A stretch of 64,000 nt of DNA from Lysinibacillus sphaericus OT4b.31 (GCF_000392615.1 NZ_KB933398.1:1062391-1126390); one strand, 5' to 3'. Shown: positions 1-10,639, counted from the first letter of the stretch. The notes: generated by a model not told the origin, from the letters alone. Numbers and translations: made by a program.

Positions 1-1133
1 TTTATAGTCCTTCTTTAATAGGTGAAGTAATTACTGAAGAAGAGATTTGGGCATGTACAACTTGCCGTAACTGTGAAGACCAATGTCCAGTAATGAACGA
101 GCATGTCGATAAAATTATTGACCTTCGTCGTTATCTAACGATGACTGAAGGAAAAGTAAATCCAGATGCACAGCGCGCGATGACAAACATCGAACGTCAA
201 GGTAATCCTTGGGGGCTAAACCGTAAAGAAAAAGAAAATTGGCGTGACCTTGATTCAACTATCAATATCCCGACGGTGAAAGAACTGAAAAAATCGGGCG
301 AGGACATGGAGTATCTATTGTGGGTAGGGTCTATGGGTGCATTTGATAACCGTTCACAAAAAATTGCTTTAGCCTTCTGCCGTCTATTAAATGAGGCTGG
401 AGTGAAGTTTGCGATATTAGGAAATAAAGAGAAAAACTCAGGAGATACACCACGTCGTCTAGGGAATGAGTTTTTATTCCAAGAGTTAGCGACAGCCAAT
501 ATCGATGAGTTCGAGAAAAATGATGTGAAGAAAATTGTTACGATTGACCCGCATGCATACAATATCTTCAAAAATGAATACCAAGATTTCGGCTGGAAAG
601 GTGAAGTCTATCACCATACAGAGCTACTAAATCAATTGATAGAAGAAAATCGTCTAGCCATGAATTATGAAGTCGATGAGACAATTGTCTTCCATGATTC
701 TTGTTACTTAGGTCGCTATAATGATGTGTATGATGCACCACGCGAGATTCTTCGAGGTATTCCAGGCGTTAAGCTTGTGGAAATGGAACGTAATCGCGAA
801 ACGGCAATGTGCTGTGGTGCAGGTGGCGGTTTAATGTGGATGGAAGAGCATGTTGGAAATCGTATTAATGTAGCAAGAACAGAGCAAGCTTTAGCAACAA
901 ATGCATCGGTGATTTCTTCTGGCTGTCCGTACTGTTTAACAATGCTAGAGGATGGAACAAAGGCAAAAGAAGTTGAAGATACAATTAGTACGTTCGATGT
1001 AGCAGAGTTATTGGAGCGTTCTGTATTCGGTGAGAAAGTGAAAGTTGTTGAAGCGCCAACTGAAGGAGTATCAGAAGAGATGTTAGAAGAGGTAGTCGCT
1101 TCAGTGGATACTATGGAAATTGACGAGAAATAA
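1..1133 (+). CDS. fadF: FadF-like iron-sulfur oxidoreductase, C-terminal part (5' end outside window)
   Basis: The frame is open from base 3 with no stop, so the gene starts outside the window; an ATG at 93 is internal. Residues encoded at about 48-95 form a ferredoxin-type [4Fe-4S] motif (CTTCRNCEDQCP), so the fragment begins inside the ferredoxin domain. Two cysteine-rich CCG-type domains of the heterodisulfide reductase family follow, with CCGAGGG near 809-829 and SGCPYC near 918-936. In Bacillus, FadF (YwjF) is a membrane-linked protein thought to pass electrons from acyl-CoA dehydrogenases or ETF to the quinone pool. The position directly before thiolase and acyl-CoA dehydrogenase genes fits that role. 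The acidic C-terminal tail looks variable. The family call is firm; the electron-transfer role comes from family knowledge. Confidence 0.88.
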   Translation, partial: YSPSLIGEVITEEEIWACTTCRNCEDQCPVMNEHVDKIIDLRRYLTMTEGKVNPDAQRAMTNIERQGNPWGLNRKEKENWRDLDSTINIPTVKELKKSGEDMEYLLWVGSMGAFDNRSQKIALAFCRLLNEAGVKFAILGNKEKNSGDTPRRLGNEFLFQELATANIDEFEKNDVKKIVTIDPHAYNIFKNEYQDFGWKGEVYHHTELLNQLIEENRLAMNYEVDETIVFHDSCYLGRYNDVYDAPREILRGIPGVKLVEMERNRETAMCCGAGGGLMWMEEHVGNRINVARTEQALATNASVISSGCPYCLTMLEDGTKAKEVEDTISTFDVAELLERSVFGEKVKVVEAPTEGVSEEMLEEVVASVDTMEIDEK

Positions 1134-1234
1134 CTACTTGCTAAGAAAATAGCTGATTATTGCAGAAATATTTTGGTTATCTGAAAAATATAAATTGCAC
1201 AACAATTAATTGTTTTGTAGAATAAGATTAATGG

Positions 1235-1266
1235 AAATGGGAGTTAGTTAAGGACTCCCATTTTTC
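1235..1266 (+). terminator. Intrinsic terminator after fadF
   Basis: A 10-bp perfect stem (AAATGGGAGT/ACTCCCATTT) with a 9-nt loop is followed by a T run. It separates fadF from the thiolase operon. Confidence 0.85.
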
Positions 1267-1278
1267 ATCGAGAAGAAT

Positions 1279-1296
1279 CGAGCGAGCGTTCAGTCA
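1279..1296 (+). promoter_or_regulatory. Candidate FadR operator upstream of mmgA-like gene
   Basis: CGAGCGAGCGTTCAGTCA agrees at 10 of 14 defined positions with the Bacillales FadR operator TGAATGA-N4-TCATTCA as I recall it. The right half matches 6 of 7 and the left half 4 of 7. It lies between the fadF terminator and the thiolase start, where an operator would be expected, and a TetR-type FadR is encoded in the same cluster. This is motif matching only. Confidence 0.35.
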
Positions 1297-1366
1297 ACAA
1301 CGGGGTTTGGGAAAAGACACTAATCGATACCTTCATCGAGAACGTAAAACAAAAGGGGTGTTTTAC

Positions 1367-2572
1367 TTGAATAGAGCGGTAATTTTAGCAGGAGCAAGAA
1401 CGGCATTTGGTAAATTTGGAGGAGCACTATCATCACTCAACGCAAGTGATCTGGGAGCAATTGCAGTTAAAGGGGCACTAGAGAAGGCGAGTATTATGCC
1501 AAATGAAGTGGATGAAGTAATTTTAGGCACAGTCCTACAAGGTGGTCAGGGACAAATACCATCAAGACAGGCTGCACTAAAAGCAGGTTTACCAACTTCG
1601 GTGAAAACAGAAACGATTAATAAAGTTTGTGCGTCAGGGATGCGCGCAGTAACGTTAGCAGATCAGCTAATTCGGTTAGGGGACGAAGAAGTCATTATCG
1701 CTGGCGGTATGGAGTCTATGTCAAATGCACCGTACTATTTAATGAAGGGTCGCACAGGTTTACGCATGGGCGATTCCACCATGATAGACGGCATGCTATA
1801 TGATGGTTTAACATGTGCCTTTAATCAGGCAAGACCGCATATGGGAAGCTATGGCAATACGACAGCGACTACGTTTTCGTTAAGTCGCGAGGAACAGGAT
1901 ACTTGGTCCGTACGCAGCCATGAACGTGCACTAGGGGCAATAGAAAAAGGCTACTTTGCACAGGAAATTGTACCAGTAGAAATACCACAGCGTAAGGGTG
2001 ATCCGCTTCTAGTGAGTATAGACGAGGCACCAAGAGCTGGAACATCGATGGAAGCGCTTGCTAAGTTAAAGCCGGCCTTTGATAAGGACGGCACGATTAC
2101 AGCGGGTAACGCACCTGGAGTAAATGATGGAGCATGTGCACTTGTAGTAATGAGTGAGGAGCGTGCAGTACGTGAAGGCAGAGAGCCACTTGCCATTATC
2201 ATCGGCCATGAGGAACTCGCGATGGAGCCTGAAAACTTCCCGCAAACACCAGGACTTGTTATCAATAAACTTCTTAAAAAGACGGGGAAAACAATAGCTG
2301 ACATTGATCTAATCGAAATTAATGAAGCCTTCGCTGCTGTAGCTCTTGTCAGCACTCTGCTTGCGGAACTTGATGCAGAGAAGGTCAATGTCAACGGTGG
2401 AGCAGTGGCACTAGGACATCCAATCGGAGCTTCCGGAGCACGCATTATTTTAACACTCGCACATGAATTACAACGCCGAGGTGGCGGAATTGGTATTGCT
2501 GCCATTTGCTCTGGGGGAGGGCAAGGCGATGCAATCATGATTGAGGTACCAACTACAGGGGGACATGAATGA
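1367..2572 (+). CDS. mmgA: Acetyl-CoA C-acyltransferase (thiolase), MmgA-like
   Basis: A thiolase of 401 aa that cleaves 3-ketoacyl-CoA, or condenses acetyl-CoA, in beta-oxidation. The nucleophile is C88 in NKVCASGM; the second active-site Cys is C381 in [17 protein letters not shown] carries the catalytic His. The start is taken as TTG 1367 because it follows AAAAGGGG by about 7 nt and gives the usual thiolase N-terminus ([15 protein letters not shown]); an upstream TTG at 1307 in frame has no ribosome site. The stop overlaps the next start (ATGA), so it is translationally coupled to the dehydrogenase gene. Long-chain versus acetoacetyl specificity cannot be read from sequence. Confidence 0.9.
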   Translation: MNRAVILAGARTAFGKFGGALSSLNASDLGAIAVKGALEKASIMPNEVDEVILGTVLQGGQGQIPSRQAALKAGLPTSVKTETINKVCASGMRAVTLADQLIRLGDEEVIIAGGMESMSNAPYYLMKGRTGLRMGDSTMIDGMLYDGLTCAFNQARPHMGSYGNTTATTFSLSREEQDTWSVRSHERALGAIEKGYFAQEIVPVEIPQRKGDPLLVSIDEAPRAGTSMEALAKLKPAFDKDGTITAGNAPGVNDGACALVVMSEERAVREGREPLAIIIGHEELAMEPENFPQTPGLVINKLLKKTGKTIADIDLIEINEAFAAVALVSTLLAELDAEKVNVNGGAVALGHPIGASGARIILTLAHELQRRGGGIGIAAICSGGGQGDAIMIEVPTTGGHE

Positions 2573-3423
2573 TGGGAATTCAAAAGGTTATGGTCATTGG
2601 CGCTGGTCAAATGGGTTCAGGGATTGCACAGGTTTGTGCTCAAGCTGGCTATGAAGTCAAACTAAATGACATGAAGCAAGAATTTTTTGAGCGTGGATTA
2701 GCGGTAATTACAAAAAATTTAGCGCGTGATGTGGAAAAAGATCGTAAAACAGAAGATGAGAAAACAGCAATTCTAGGTCGTATTACTATGTCACTAGATT
2801 TACAGGATGCGAGTGATGTAGATATTATTATCGAGGCGGCTGTGGAAAACATGGAAGTGAAGCAATCCATCTTCCGCCAATTAGATACTATTGCACCCGC
2901 ACATGCTATTTTAGCAACGAATACATCATCTCTACCAATTACCGAAATTGCAGCAGTAACTAACCGTCCAGAGCAAGTCATTGGTATGCACTTTATGAAT
3001 CCAGTACCTGTTATGAAGCTTGTTGAAATCATCAGAGGTTTAGCAACAACTGATGAGGTTTACAAAGCTGTTGAAGATATGACAGTGAAATTAGCAAAAA
3101 TACCAGTGGAAGTAAATGACTTCCCAGGCTTTATTTCGAATCGTATTTTACTCCCAATGATTAATGAGGCAATCTATGCATTGTATGAAGGTGTTGCATC
3201 GAAAGAAGCTATTGATGATGTCATGAAGCTTGGGATGAATCATCCAATGGGGCCACTAACATTAGCGGACTTTATCGGTCTGGATACATGCTTGTCAATC
3301 ATGGAGATTTTACATGAGGGCTTAGGGGATAGTAAATACAGACCTTGTCCATTGTTACGTAAATATGTGGCAGCAGGATGGCTGGGCAAGAAATCAGGAA
3401 GAGGCTTTTACGTTTACGAATAA
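2569..3423 (+). CDS. mmgB: 3-hydroxybutyryl-CoA dehydrogenase, MmgB-like
   Basis: A 284-aa NAD-dependent 3-hydroxyacyl-CoA dehydrogenase of the short form, with no hydratase domain. The Rossmann motif [10 protein letters not shown] lies near the N-terminus. The family signature [13 protein letters not shown] contains the catalytic His, and [10 protein letters not shown] begins the C-terminal dimer domain. It oxidises 3-hydroxyacyl-CoA to the 3-keto substrate of the thiolase next door. Its start overlaps the thiolase stop by 4 nt; two adjacent ATGs (2569, 2572) make the exact start uncertain by one codon. Confidence 0.92.
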   Translation: MMGIQKVMVIGAGQMGSGIAQVCAQAGYEVKLNDMKQEFFERGLAVITKNLARDVEKDRKTEDEKTAILGRITMSLDLQDASDVDIIIEAAVENMEVKQSIFRQLDTIAPAHAILATNTSSLPITEIAAVTNRPEQVIGMHFMNPVPVMKLVEIIRGLATTDEVYKAVEDMTVKLAKIPVEVNDFPGFISNRILLPMINEAIYALYEGVASKEAIDDVMKLGMNHPMGPLTLADFIGLDTCLSIMEILHEGLGDSKYRPCPLLRKYVAAGWLGKKSGRGFYVYE

Positions 3424-3444
3424 TCCTATGGGGATGGGATTATT
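3419..3444 (+). other. Hairpin at the mmgB stop codon
   Basis: AATAATCC/GGATTATT forms an 8-bp stem that includes the stop codon. No T run follows, so it is more likely a processing or stabilising hairpin than a terminator. Confidence 0.4.
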
Positions 3445-3492
3445 CAACAAAAATGTAATGCTACGTGACAACATAGAGGGGTGACATTATAG

Positions 3493-4626
3493 ATGCATTT
3501 ACAATTTACAGATGAACAGATCATGATGCGTGATATGGTGCGAGATTTCGCGCAAGAAAAGATTGCACCGTGGGTAGATCGTATGGAGGCAGGGGAGTTT
3601 CCACGAGAGCTACTTGTGCAAATGGGTGAGCTTGGTTTAATGGGCATTACAACACCAGAAGAACTAGGTGGCTCTGCGATGGATTTTACATCTTACATAC
3701 TAGCCATTAATGAATTATCTAAGGTTAGTGCAGTGATGGGTGTTATTTTATCGGTGCATACCTCAGTTGGTACAAACCCTATAATTTATTTTGGTAATGA
3801 TGAACAAAAGCAACGTTATGTCCCAAAACTAGCTTCGGGAGAATATTTAGGCGCATTTTGTTTAACAGAGCCAAGCGCAGGTTCAGATGCAGGTTCATTG
3901 CAATCAAAAGCGGTGCGTGATGGTGATGAGTATGTTATTAACGGATCAAAGGTGTTTATTACAAACGGTGGTGAGGCAGATGTCTATATCGTTTTTGCAT
4001 CTACCAATCAAGCCGACAAGACGCGAGGAATTTCAGCGTTTATTGTCGAAAAAGGAACGCCGGGCTTAGTGATAGGTAAGGATGAGCACAAAATGGGCTT
4101 ACATGGCTCACGCACAGTACAACTGACATTCGATAACTGTCGCATACCAGCTACAAATCTTCTTGGGGAAGAAGGAGAAGGCTTTAAAATTGCGATGGCA
4201 AATTTAGATGTGGGTCGAATTGGCATTGCAGCTCAAGCCTTAGGTATTGCTGAAGCAGCACTTGAAGCAGCAACAGCTTATGCGAAAGAACGTGTCCAAT
4301 TTGGTAAACCAATTTCAGCACAGCAAGGAGTTGGCTTCAAGCTAGCAGACATGGCGACTGCGGTTGAAGCGGCAAAATTGCTTGTCTATCGTGCGGCAGA
4401 TTTACGGGCCAAAGGCTTACCGTGCGGAGCGGAAGCCTCGATGGCTAAACTTTTCGCTTCTCGTACAGCGGTGCAAACTGCGATTGAAGCTGTACAAATT
4501 TTCGGTGGTTATGGCTACACAGAGGATTATCCAGTAGAGCGATATTTCCGTGATGCCAAAGTGACAGAAATCTATGAGGGTACAAGTGAAATCCAAAAGT
4601 TGGTTATTAGTAAACAGTTAATTTGA
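3493..4626 (+). CDS. mmgC: Acyl-CoA dehydrogenase, MmgC-like
   Basis: A 377-aa FAD-dependent acyl-CoA dehydrogenase that introduces the 2,3-double bond of acyl-CoA and passes electrons to ETF. Signature 1 is seen in CLTEPSAGSDAGS and the FAD-binding stretch in VFITNGG. The C-terminal IYEGTSEIQ contains the conserved glycine-threonine region and the Glu that serves as catalytic base in short-chain and isobutyryl-type enzymes. It is preceded by GAGGGGTGA as ribosome site and lies 69 nt after mmgB, so probably in one operon. It is a paralogue of the enzyme at 4728. Confidence 0.93.
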   Translation: MHLQFTDEQIMMRDMVRDFAQEKIAPWVDRMEAGEFPRELLVQMGELGLMGITTPEELGGSAMDFTSYILAINELSKVSAVMGVILSVHTSVGTNPIIYFGNDEQKQRYVPKLASGEYLGAFCLTEPSAGSDAGSLQSKAVRDGDEYVINGSKVFITNGGEADVYIVFASTNQADKTRGISAFIVEKGTPGLVIGKDEHKMGLHGSRTVQLTFDNCRIPATNLLGEEGEGFKIAMANLDVGRIGIAAQALGIAEAALEAATAYAKERVQFGKPISAQQGVGFKLADMATAVEAAKLLVYRAADLRAKGLPCGAEASMAKLFASRTAVQTAIEAVQIFGGYGYTEDYPVERYFRDAKVTEIYEGTSEIQKLVISKQLI

Positions 4627-4727
4627 TGCAATAAAAGTCTCCATCTCAATAAGTGAAGAGATTGGTGTATCTACGAAATCAAATGACGTCAACGTGAAAT
4701 TCATTCATATAAAAGGGGAAATGGACC

Positions 4728-5864
4728 ATGAACTTTCAATTAACAGAAGAACACGAACAATTACGTGAAATGATTCGAGACTTTGCTATTAACGAAGTAG
4801 CACCAACTGCAGCGGAGCGCGACGAAAATGAAGCTTTTGACCGTACAATTTTCGAAAAAATGGCTGAACTAGGATTAACAGGTATTCCTTGGCCAGAAGA
4901 GTATGGTGGTGCAGGCTTTGATTATCTTGCCTATGTAATTGCTGTAGAAGAACTATCACGTGTATGTGCTTCAACAGGGGTAACATTATCGGCACATACT
5001 TCACTTGCAGGATGGCCATTATACAAATTCGGAACGGAAGAACAGAAACAAAAGTATCTTCGTCCTATGGCAGAAGGTAAACATATTGGTGCATATGGCT
5101 TAACAGAGCCAGCTTCAGGTTCAGATGCAGGCGGTATGAAAACATATGCCAAACGTGACGGCGATGATTATATTTTAAATGGTTCGAAGATTTTCATCAC
5201 GAATGGTGGTGTAGCAGATACCTATATTGTATTTGCTGTAACAGACCCAGAAGCGAAAAACAGCACATCTGCTTTTATTGTTGAAGCAGGTTTTGAGGGC
5301 TTCTCAGTTGGTAAAAAAGAGAAAAAGCTAGGAATTCGTTCATCGCCAACGACTGAAATTATTTTTGACAACTGCCGTGTACCAAAAGAAAATTTGCTTG
5401 GTGCAGAGGGGGAAGGCTTTAAAATTGCGATGACTACACTGGATGGGGGACGTAACGGTATTGCGGCTCAAGCTGTAGGAATTGCTCAAGGTGCGTTAGA
5501 TGCAGCTGTAGAATATGCAAAAGAGCGTGTGCAATTTGGCAAGCCAATTACTGCAAATCAAGGTGTGTCTTTTAAATTAGCGGATATGGCTACACAAATT
5601 GAAGCATCAAGACTTCTTACATACCAAGCTGCTTGGTTAGAGTCAAATAGTCTACCATATGGTAAGGCTTCTGCAATGGCGAAATTAATGGCTGGTGACA
5701 CAGCAATGAGTGTAACGACTGAGGCAGTGCAGGTTTTCGGTGGCTACGGTTATACAAAAGATTATCCGGTAGAACGTTTCATGCGTGATGCGAAAATTAC
5801 ACAAATTTACGAAGGTACGCAGGAGATCCAACGTCTGGTGATTTCGCGTATGTTGACAAAGTAA
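4728..5864 (+). CDS. acdA: Acyl-CoA dehydrogenase, AcdA-like
   Basis: A second 378-aa acyl-CoA dehydrogenase with the same layout as its neighbour: [21 protein letters not shown] and [17 protein letters not shown] at the C-terminus. Two tandem paralogues suggest different chain lengths or branched versus straight substrates, but residues do not decide this. The 100-nt gap upstream contains TCATTCA (4701-4707), which resembles one half of a FadR operator. AAAGGGG precedes the ATG. The stop is only 3 nt before the TetR-family gene, so dehydrogenase and regulator are cotranscribed. Confidence 0.92.
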   Translation: MNFQLTEEHEQLREMIRDFAINEVAPTAAERDENEAFDRTIFEKMAELGLTGIPWPEEYGGAGFDYLAYVIAVEELSRVCASTGVTLSAHTSLAGWPLYKFGTEEQKQKYLRPMAEGKHIGAYGLTEPASGSDAGGMKTYAKRDGDDYILNGSKIFITNGGVADTYIVFAVTDPEAKNSTSAFIVEAGFEGFSVGKKEKKLGIRSSPTTEIIFDNCRVPKENLLGAEGEGFKIAMTTLDGGRNGIAAQAVGIAQGALDAAVEYAKERVQFGKPITANQGVSFKLADMATQIEASRLLTYQAAWLESNSLPYGKASAMAKLMAGDTAMSVTTEAVQVFGGYGYTKDYPVERFMRDAKITQIYEGTQEIQRLVISRMLTK

Positions 5865-5867
5865 TTT

Positions 5868-6500
5868 ATGACAGAAAAAAGTAAAAGGCCCCAAGTACAG
5901 TCAACTGTGAAAGATGAAAATCTGATCGCTATTCGCCGAGAGCAAATGATTCAAGGTGCTATTAAATTATTTAAAGAAAAAGGTTTTCATCGTGCCACGA
6001 CGAGAGAAATTGCGAAAGCTGCGGGCTTTAGTATCGGTACATTATATGAATATATTCGTACGAAAGAAGATGTACTATACCTTGTATGTGACAGTATTTA
6101 TCATCACGCAATGGAGCGACTAGCAAGTTTCGAAATTAAGGCAGGTACTATCGAAGAATTAAGAGAAATGATTCGTGAGTATTTCTTGCAAATTGATAGT
6201 ATGGTCGATGAATTGACGATTATGTATCAAGAAACGAAATCCTTGTCGAGGGAAGCGCAGCGCTATGTATTCAGTAAGGAATTCGAAATGGTTGCCACTT
6301 TTGAGCGACTATTAAAACGCTGTGTAGAGACAGGTGAAATTTCAATGACTGACAAGCAAATTCATTTGGCTGCGAATAACTTAGTCGTTCAAGGCCAAAG
6401 TTGGGCGTTTCGTAAATGGGCGCTCCATCGTCAACATACACTTGATGAGTATATTGATATGCAGACAACATTATTCATATCAGGCATTAAGGGGTTCTAA
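5868..6500 (+). CDS. fadR: TetR-family regulator of fatty-acid degradation (FadR-like)
   Basis: A 210-aa TetR-type repressor. The helix-turn-helix is at about residues 25-70, with the segment TTREIAKAAGFSIGTLYEYI as the recognition region. The C-terminal half is the variable ligand-binding domain. Bacillus FadR represses beta-oxidation genes and is released by long-chain acyl-CoA; the immediate 5' neighbour acdA and the 3' neighbour icmF support the same regulon. TetR membership is certain from the HTH; the FadR assignment is by context. Confidence 0.85.
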   Translation: MTEKSKRPQVQSTVKDENLIAIRREQMIQGAIKLFKEKGFHRATTREIAKAAGFSIGTLYEYIRTKEDVLYLVCDSIYHHAMERLASFEIKAGTIEELREMIREYFLQIDSMVDELTIMYQETKSLSREAQRYVFSKEFEMVATFERLLKRCVETGEISMTDKQIHLAANNLVVQGQSWAFRKWALHRQHTLDEYIDMQTTLFISGIKGF

Positions 6501-6515
6501 TCAGTTTAAGGGGTA

Positions 6516-6557
6516 ATCGGTAATTGCATAGATGGATATTGCAATTACCGATTTTTA
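6516..6557 (+). terminator. Intrinsic terminator after fadR
   Basis: A 13-bp perfect stem ATCGGTAATTGCA/TGCAATTACCGAT with an 11-nt loop and a T-rich tail. Confidence 0.9.
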
Positions 6558-6701
6558 TTTGAGGCAGTATGATGGTTCGTTTATATGTTTCGTATAAAGA
6601 GGTGAGTGTTTGCCACAAAACTCAACTTCGCCGCTAGCTTATAATGCGGTTCATACGTTAAGAAAGAGATTTACTAAGGGGAGAAAGTGGGGGTTTCATA
6701 T

Positions 6702-9700
6702 ATGGCAAAGGTAGAAGTATACCGTCCAAAAAATCACGTGCGTTTTGTAACAGCATCCAGTCTTTTTGATGGGCATGATGCTTCAGTCAATATTATGCGA
6801 CGTATTTTGCAATCTAGTGGTGTGGAAGTAATTCACTTAGGACATAACCGCTCTGTTGAAGAAGTCGTGAATGCGGCTATTCAAGAGGATGCACAAGGCA
6901 TTGCTGTATCCTCATATCAAGGCGGCCATATGGAATACTTTAAATATATGTATGATTTACTGCGTGAAAAAGGAGCGCCTCATATTAAAATTTATGGTGG
7001 CGGTGGTGGTGTTATTTTACCACGTGAAATTAAAGAGCTACATTCATATGGTATTTCTGGCATTTTCTCGCCAGAAGATGGGCGAGTGCTTGGTCTACAA
7101 GGGATGATCAACGAGCAAATTAAAGGGACAGATTTCTCAACGGCGACAGGAGACTACGATGAAAAGCTAGAAATCTTAACAACAGAAACACCAGAATTGC
7201 TGGCAAATTTAATTACTGCGGCAGAATCGAACGATGATGCCGAAACGAAAGCTATGTTAGTAGAAGCGCGCAAACGTTCGAAAGGGACGCCAATTTTAGG
7301 GATTACAGGAACGGGTGGTGCAGGGAAATCTTCATTAACGGATGAGCTTATTCGCCGCTTCCTGAAGGAATTCCCAGATAAACGTGTGGCTATTCTTTCC
7401 GTTGATCCGACAAAGCAAAAAACAGGTGGGGCATTACTTGGAGACCGTATTCGTATGAATGCCATTTTCAATAATCGTGTGTATATGCGAAGCTTGGCGA
7501 CACGAGGCTCACGTACAGAATTGACCGCTTCCATTGGTGATGTCTTAGATGTTGTACGTGTTGCAGGTTATGATTTAATCATCGTGGAAACGAGTGGGAT
7601 TGGTCAGGGTGATGCGGAAATTACAAAGTACACGGATCTATCCATGTATGTTATGACAAGTGAGTTTGGGGCACCAACACAGCTTGAAAAGATTGACATG
7701 ATTGATTTTGCGGATGTAATTGCTATCAATAAATTTGAACGTAAAGGCTCAGAAGATGCGTTACGTCAAGTGCAAAAACAGCTTCAACGATCTCGTGAGC
7801 TTTGGGAAGAACCAATTGATAGCATGCCTGTATATGGTACAATTGCCAGTCAGTTTAATGATAAAGGAACAAATACTTTATTTGCAGTATTAGTGAACAT
7901 TATTAATAATAAAACAGGTAGCAATTGGGAAACAAGTTATGAACAATTTGCGAAAACGCAAAAGCAGGATGTCATTATTCCAAACGATCGTCGTTATTAT
8001 TTACGTGAAATTACTGATACAGTGCGAGGCTATCATAAAAAAACAGAGCAACAGGTAGCATTTGCACGTCGTTTATTCCAACTTGAGGGTGCCATTGCTA
8101 CAGTCAAGGAAAAGGCGCCAGATGACGCACTAGTTGCATCACTTACGTCTTTAGCGGAAGGTGTCCGTGATGAATTATCAGCTGAATCCAAGCGTATTCT
8201 AGAAAATTGGCAGACTTTAAAAGAAGCGTATGCTGGTGATGTATTTGTAACCAAAGTTCGTGATAAAGAAATTCGGACGATTTTAACGACAACAAGTCTT
8301 TCTGGTACAAAAATACCAAAGGTCGTTATACCGAAGTTCGTTGATTACGGTGAAATTTTACGCTGGGTCTATGGAGAAAATGTACCAGGTGAATTCCCGT
8401 ATACTGCAGGAGTGTTCCAATTTAAACGTGAAGGTGAAGATCCGAAACGACAATTTGCTGGAGAGGGCACACCGGAACGGACAAATAAACGCTTTCACTA
8501 TTTATCGAAAGACGATGACGCAAAACGTTTATCCACGGCCTTTGACTCCGTAACATTATACGGTGAGGATCCTGATTATCGTCCGGATATTTACGGTAAG
8601 GTCGGAGAGTCAGGTGTGTCAATTTGTACGTTAGAAGATATGAAGAAGCTCTATGCAGGCTTTGACCTTTGCGCGCCATCAACTTCAGTATCGATGACAA
8701 TTAATGGACCTGCCCCAATTATTTTAGCAATGTTTATGAATACAGCAATTGATCAGCAGGTGAGGCTGCGTGAGGAAGCATTAAATCGTACATTAACAGT
8801 TGAAGAGTTCACGGAGACACGTGAAAAAACATTGCAGGTCGTACGAGGGACAGTGCAGGCAGATATTTTAAAAGAAGACCAAGGGCAAAATACTTGTATT
8901 TTCTCAACTGAATTTGCACTGCGCATGATGGGGGATATCCAGCAATACTTTATCGACCAAAAAGTGCGTAATTATTACTCAGTATCTATCTCGGGCTATC
9001 ACATTGCAGAAGCTGGAGCGAATCCAATCTCACAGCTAGCATTTACACTAGCAAATGGCTTTACGTATGTTGAATACTATTTAAGCCGTGGTATGAATAT
9101 TGATGATTTTGCGCCAAATCTATCGTTCTTTTTCTCCAATGGGCTAGATCCAGAATATACAGTGATTGGCCGTGTTGCTCGTCGTATTTGGGCAGTCGTT
9201 ATGCGTGATAAATATGGTGCTAACGAGCGTGCGCAAAAGCTGAAATACCATGTTCAAACATCTGGTCGAAGCTTGCATGCACAGGAGATTGACTTTAATG
9301 ATATTCGTACTACATTGCAAGCATTAATGGCACTACAAGATAACTGTAATTCACTCCATACAAATGCTTACGATGAAGCGATTACAACACCAACAGAAGA
9401 ATCAGTACGTCGTGCAATGGCAATTCAAATGATCATTACCAAAGAGCATGGATTAGCGAAGAATGAAAACCCATTACAAGGTGCATTTATCGTTGAAGAA
9501 TTAACTGATTTGGTAGAAGAATCTGTGTTAGAAGAATTTGATCGTATTAATGATCGTGGTGGTGTGTTAGGTGCAATGGAAACGCAATATCAACGTGGTA
9601 AGATTCAAGAAGAATCCATGCACTATGAAATGCTAAAACATTCGGGTGAATTACCAATTATCGGCGTAAACACATACTTAAATCCAAACCCACCGGCAGA

Positions 9701-9950
9701 TGACGCCATTGACAATATGGAAATTGCGCGTGCTTCAACGGAAGAAAAAGAAACACAAATACGAAACCTACAAGCCTTCTGGCAGCAGCATACAGGAGAC
9801 GCAGAGGCGGCTATTGCTCGTTTACAAGAAGTTGCTGTGAACAACGGTAATATTTTTGAAGAACTAATGGAAACTGTACAAGTAGCAAGCTTAGGACAAA
9901 TTACAAAAGCATTATATGAAGTAGGCGGACAGTTCCGTCGTAATATGTAG
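6702..9950 (+). CDS. icmF: Fused isobutyryl-CoA mutase (IcmF)
   Basis: At 1082 aa this is the full-length fusion of an adenosylcobalamin-dependent acyl-CoA mutase with its G-protein chaperone. The order is a B12-binding domain at about residues 10-140 (FDGHDAS carries the cobalamin-ligating His), a MeaI-type GTPase with P-loop [12 protein letters not shown] at about 200-211 and an NKFE-type base-recognition motif, then the TIM-barrel mutase domain ([14 protein letters not shown] onward). It interconverts isobutyryl-CoA and n-butyryl-CoA, which would feed valine and branched-acid carbon into the adjacent beta-oxidation enzymes. ATG 6702 is preferred over GTG 6687 because IcmF proteins begin this way and GTGGGGG lies at the right distance. 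It has its own unit, between terminators. Confidence 0.94.
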   Translation: MAKVEVYRPKNHVRFVTASSLFDGHDASVNIMRRILQSSGVEVIHLGHNRSVEEVVNAAIQEDAQGIAVSSYQGGHMEYFKYMYDLLREKGAPHIKIYGGGGGVILPREIKELHSYGISGIFSPEDGRVLGLQGMINEQIKGTDFSTATGDYDEKLEILTTETPELLANLITAAESNDDAETKAMLVEARKRSKGTPILGITGTGGAGKSSLTDELIRRFLKEFPDKRVAILSVDPTKQKTGGALLGDRIRMNAIFNNRVYMRSLATRGSRTELTASIGDVLDVVRVAGYDLIIVETSGIGQGDAEITKYTDLSMYVMTSEFGAPTQLEKIDMIDFADVIAINKFERKGSEDALRQVQKQLQRSRELWEEPIDSMPVYGTIASQFNDKGTNTLFAVLVNIINNKTGSNWETSYEQFAKTQKQDVIIPNDRRYYLREITDTVRGYHKKTEQQVAFARRLFQLEGAIATVKEKAPDDALVASLTSLAEGVRDELSAESKRILENWQTLKEAYAGDVFVTKVRDKEIRTILTTTSLSGTKIPKVVIPKFVDYGEILRWVYGENVPGEFPYTAGVFQFKREGEDPKRQFAGEGTPERTNKRFHYLSKDDDAKRLSTAFDSVTLYGEDPDYRPDIYGKVGESGVSICTLEDMKKLYAGFDLCAPSTSVSMTINGPAPIILAMFMNTAIDQQVRLREEALNRTLTVEEFTETREKTLQVVRGTVQADILKEDQGQNTCIFSTEFALRMMGDIQQYFIDQKVRNYYSVSISGYHIAEAGANPISQLAFTLANGFTYVEYYLSRGMNIDDFAPNLSFFFSNGLDPEYTVIGRVARRIWAVVMRDKYGANERAQKLKYHVQTSGRSLHAQEIDFNDIRTTLQALMALQDNCNSLHTNAYDEAITTPTEESVRRAMAIQMIITKEHGLAKNENPLQGAFIVEELTDLVEESVLEEFDRINDRGGVLGAMETQYQRGKIQEESMHYEMLKHSGELPIIGVNTYLNPNPPADDAIDNMEIARASTEEKETQIRNLQAFWQQHTGDAEAAIARLQEVAVNNGNIFEELMETVQVASLGQITKALYEVGGQFRRNM

Positions 9951-10021
9951 AAAGTAAGCGTGCGATAATCGCTTTCTATTTACAAATTATTCTATTTTAT
10001 GCGGAATGCTGCTGTAGTTTT

Positions 10022-10055
10022 AAGTGTCTAGTCTTTCGATTAGGCACTTCTTTTC
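10022..10055 (+). terminator. Intrinsic terminator downstream of icmF
   Basis: AAGTGTCTA/TAGGCACTT pairs over 9 bp with one G-U, loop of 10 nt, followed by CTTTTCATTTT. Confidence 0.75.
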
Positions 10056-10069
10056 ATTTTCGCTATAAT
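10041..10069 (+). promoter_or_regulatory. Putative sigma-A promoter for the 52-aa membrane protein
   Basis: TAGGCA, 17 nt, TATAAT (10064-10069). The -35 matches 4 of 6 and overlaps the 3' arm of the terminator. Confidence 0.45.
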
Positions 10070-10096
10070 AGAATGACAAAGGGGGCGCAGTAGAGG

Positions 10097-10255
10097 ATGA
10101 AATCAGTTATTCACTACATTATCATTTTAGCTTTAGTGTTAGGAGTCATTTTCCTGTATAATAAGCAAATTGGCGCTATTCCTTTACTATTATTGTCTGT
10201 TTATTTGTTTTACTTTGGTTTTAAAATAATACGTGATATAAAAAACAGTAATTGA
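10097..10255 (+). CDS. Small two-helix membrane protein, unknown function
   Basis: A 52-aa open frame that I found by reading the gap between icmF and rpoE. It begins MKSVIHYIIILALVLGVIFL, giving one hydrophobic helix at about residues 5-20, a short polar turn (YNKQIGA), a second helix at about 28-42 and a basic tail. AAAGGGGG lies about 11 nt before the ATG and a TATAAT-type promoter lies upstream. The length, the two helices and the positive tail argue for a real gene. I do not recognise the family. Confidence 0.6.
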   Translation: MKSVIHYIIILALVLGVIFLYNKQIGAIPLLLLSVYLFYFGFKIIRDIKNSN

Positions 10256-10639
10256 AGCTAGCAAAGAGACTAAAACTTTGTATATAATGGGTATTATGCT
10301 TATGATATAGAAAGTTACTTTTGTGCGGCCTTTTTTAGGTGCGCTCGGAAAATCAATTTCGCCTTGGCGTAATTGCGTCCGGATTTTGAATTGTACTTAG
10401 GCCTACGCGATGCAGGTCAGTTAGCCATTTGCGCAAAATGCGACGAAGTTAGGCCAACATAGACTCCTTTCAAAATCTGTGACATCCGCCGGAGGCTTTA
10501 TCTACATTTAGCTAATGGTAGGAAAAAACTTGCATTCACCTCACCGCCTATAGAGGTGAGCGTTTTCTGATGAATGAAGATAGAGCACCATTTAATTTTT
10601 AATACATCCGTATGTGATGAGGGAAAGGACGTGCGCGAA
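10256..10639. repeat. Gap before rpoE containing a diverged dispersed repeat
   Basis: No credible gene. The stretch around 10378-10402 (CCGGATTTTGAA, then CTTAGGC) recurs at 31222-31246 before tdk. A TAGCTAATGGTAGGAAAAAA-type end near 10511 resembles segments that precede the permease gene at 26470 and upp. Close to rpoE, CACCTC/GAGGTG brackets a small hairpin. I interpret this as a decayed intergenic repeat. Confidence 0.5.

Noticed and set aside
1951-2610. 219-codon minus-strand open frame across the thiolase gene
   Set aside because: It lies antisense to a clear thiolase, has low-complexity Ser/Ala/Pro content and no ribosome site; it is a shadow of the coding strand.
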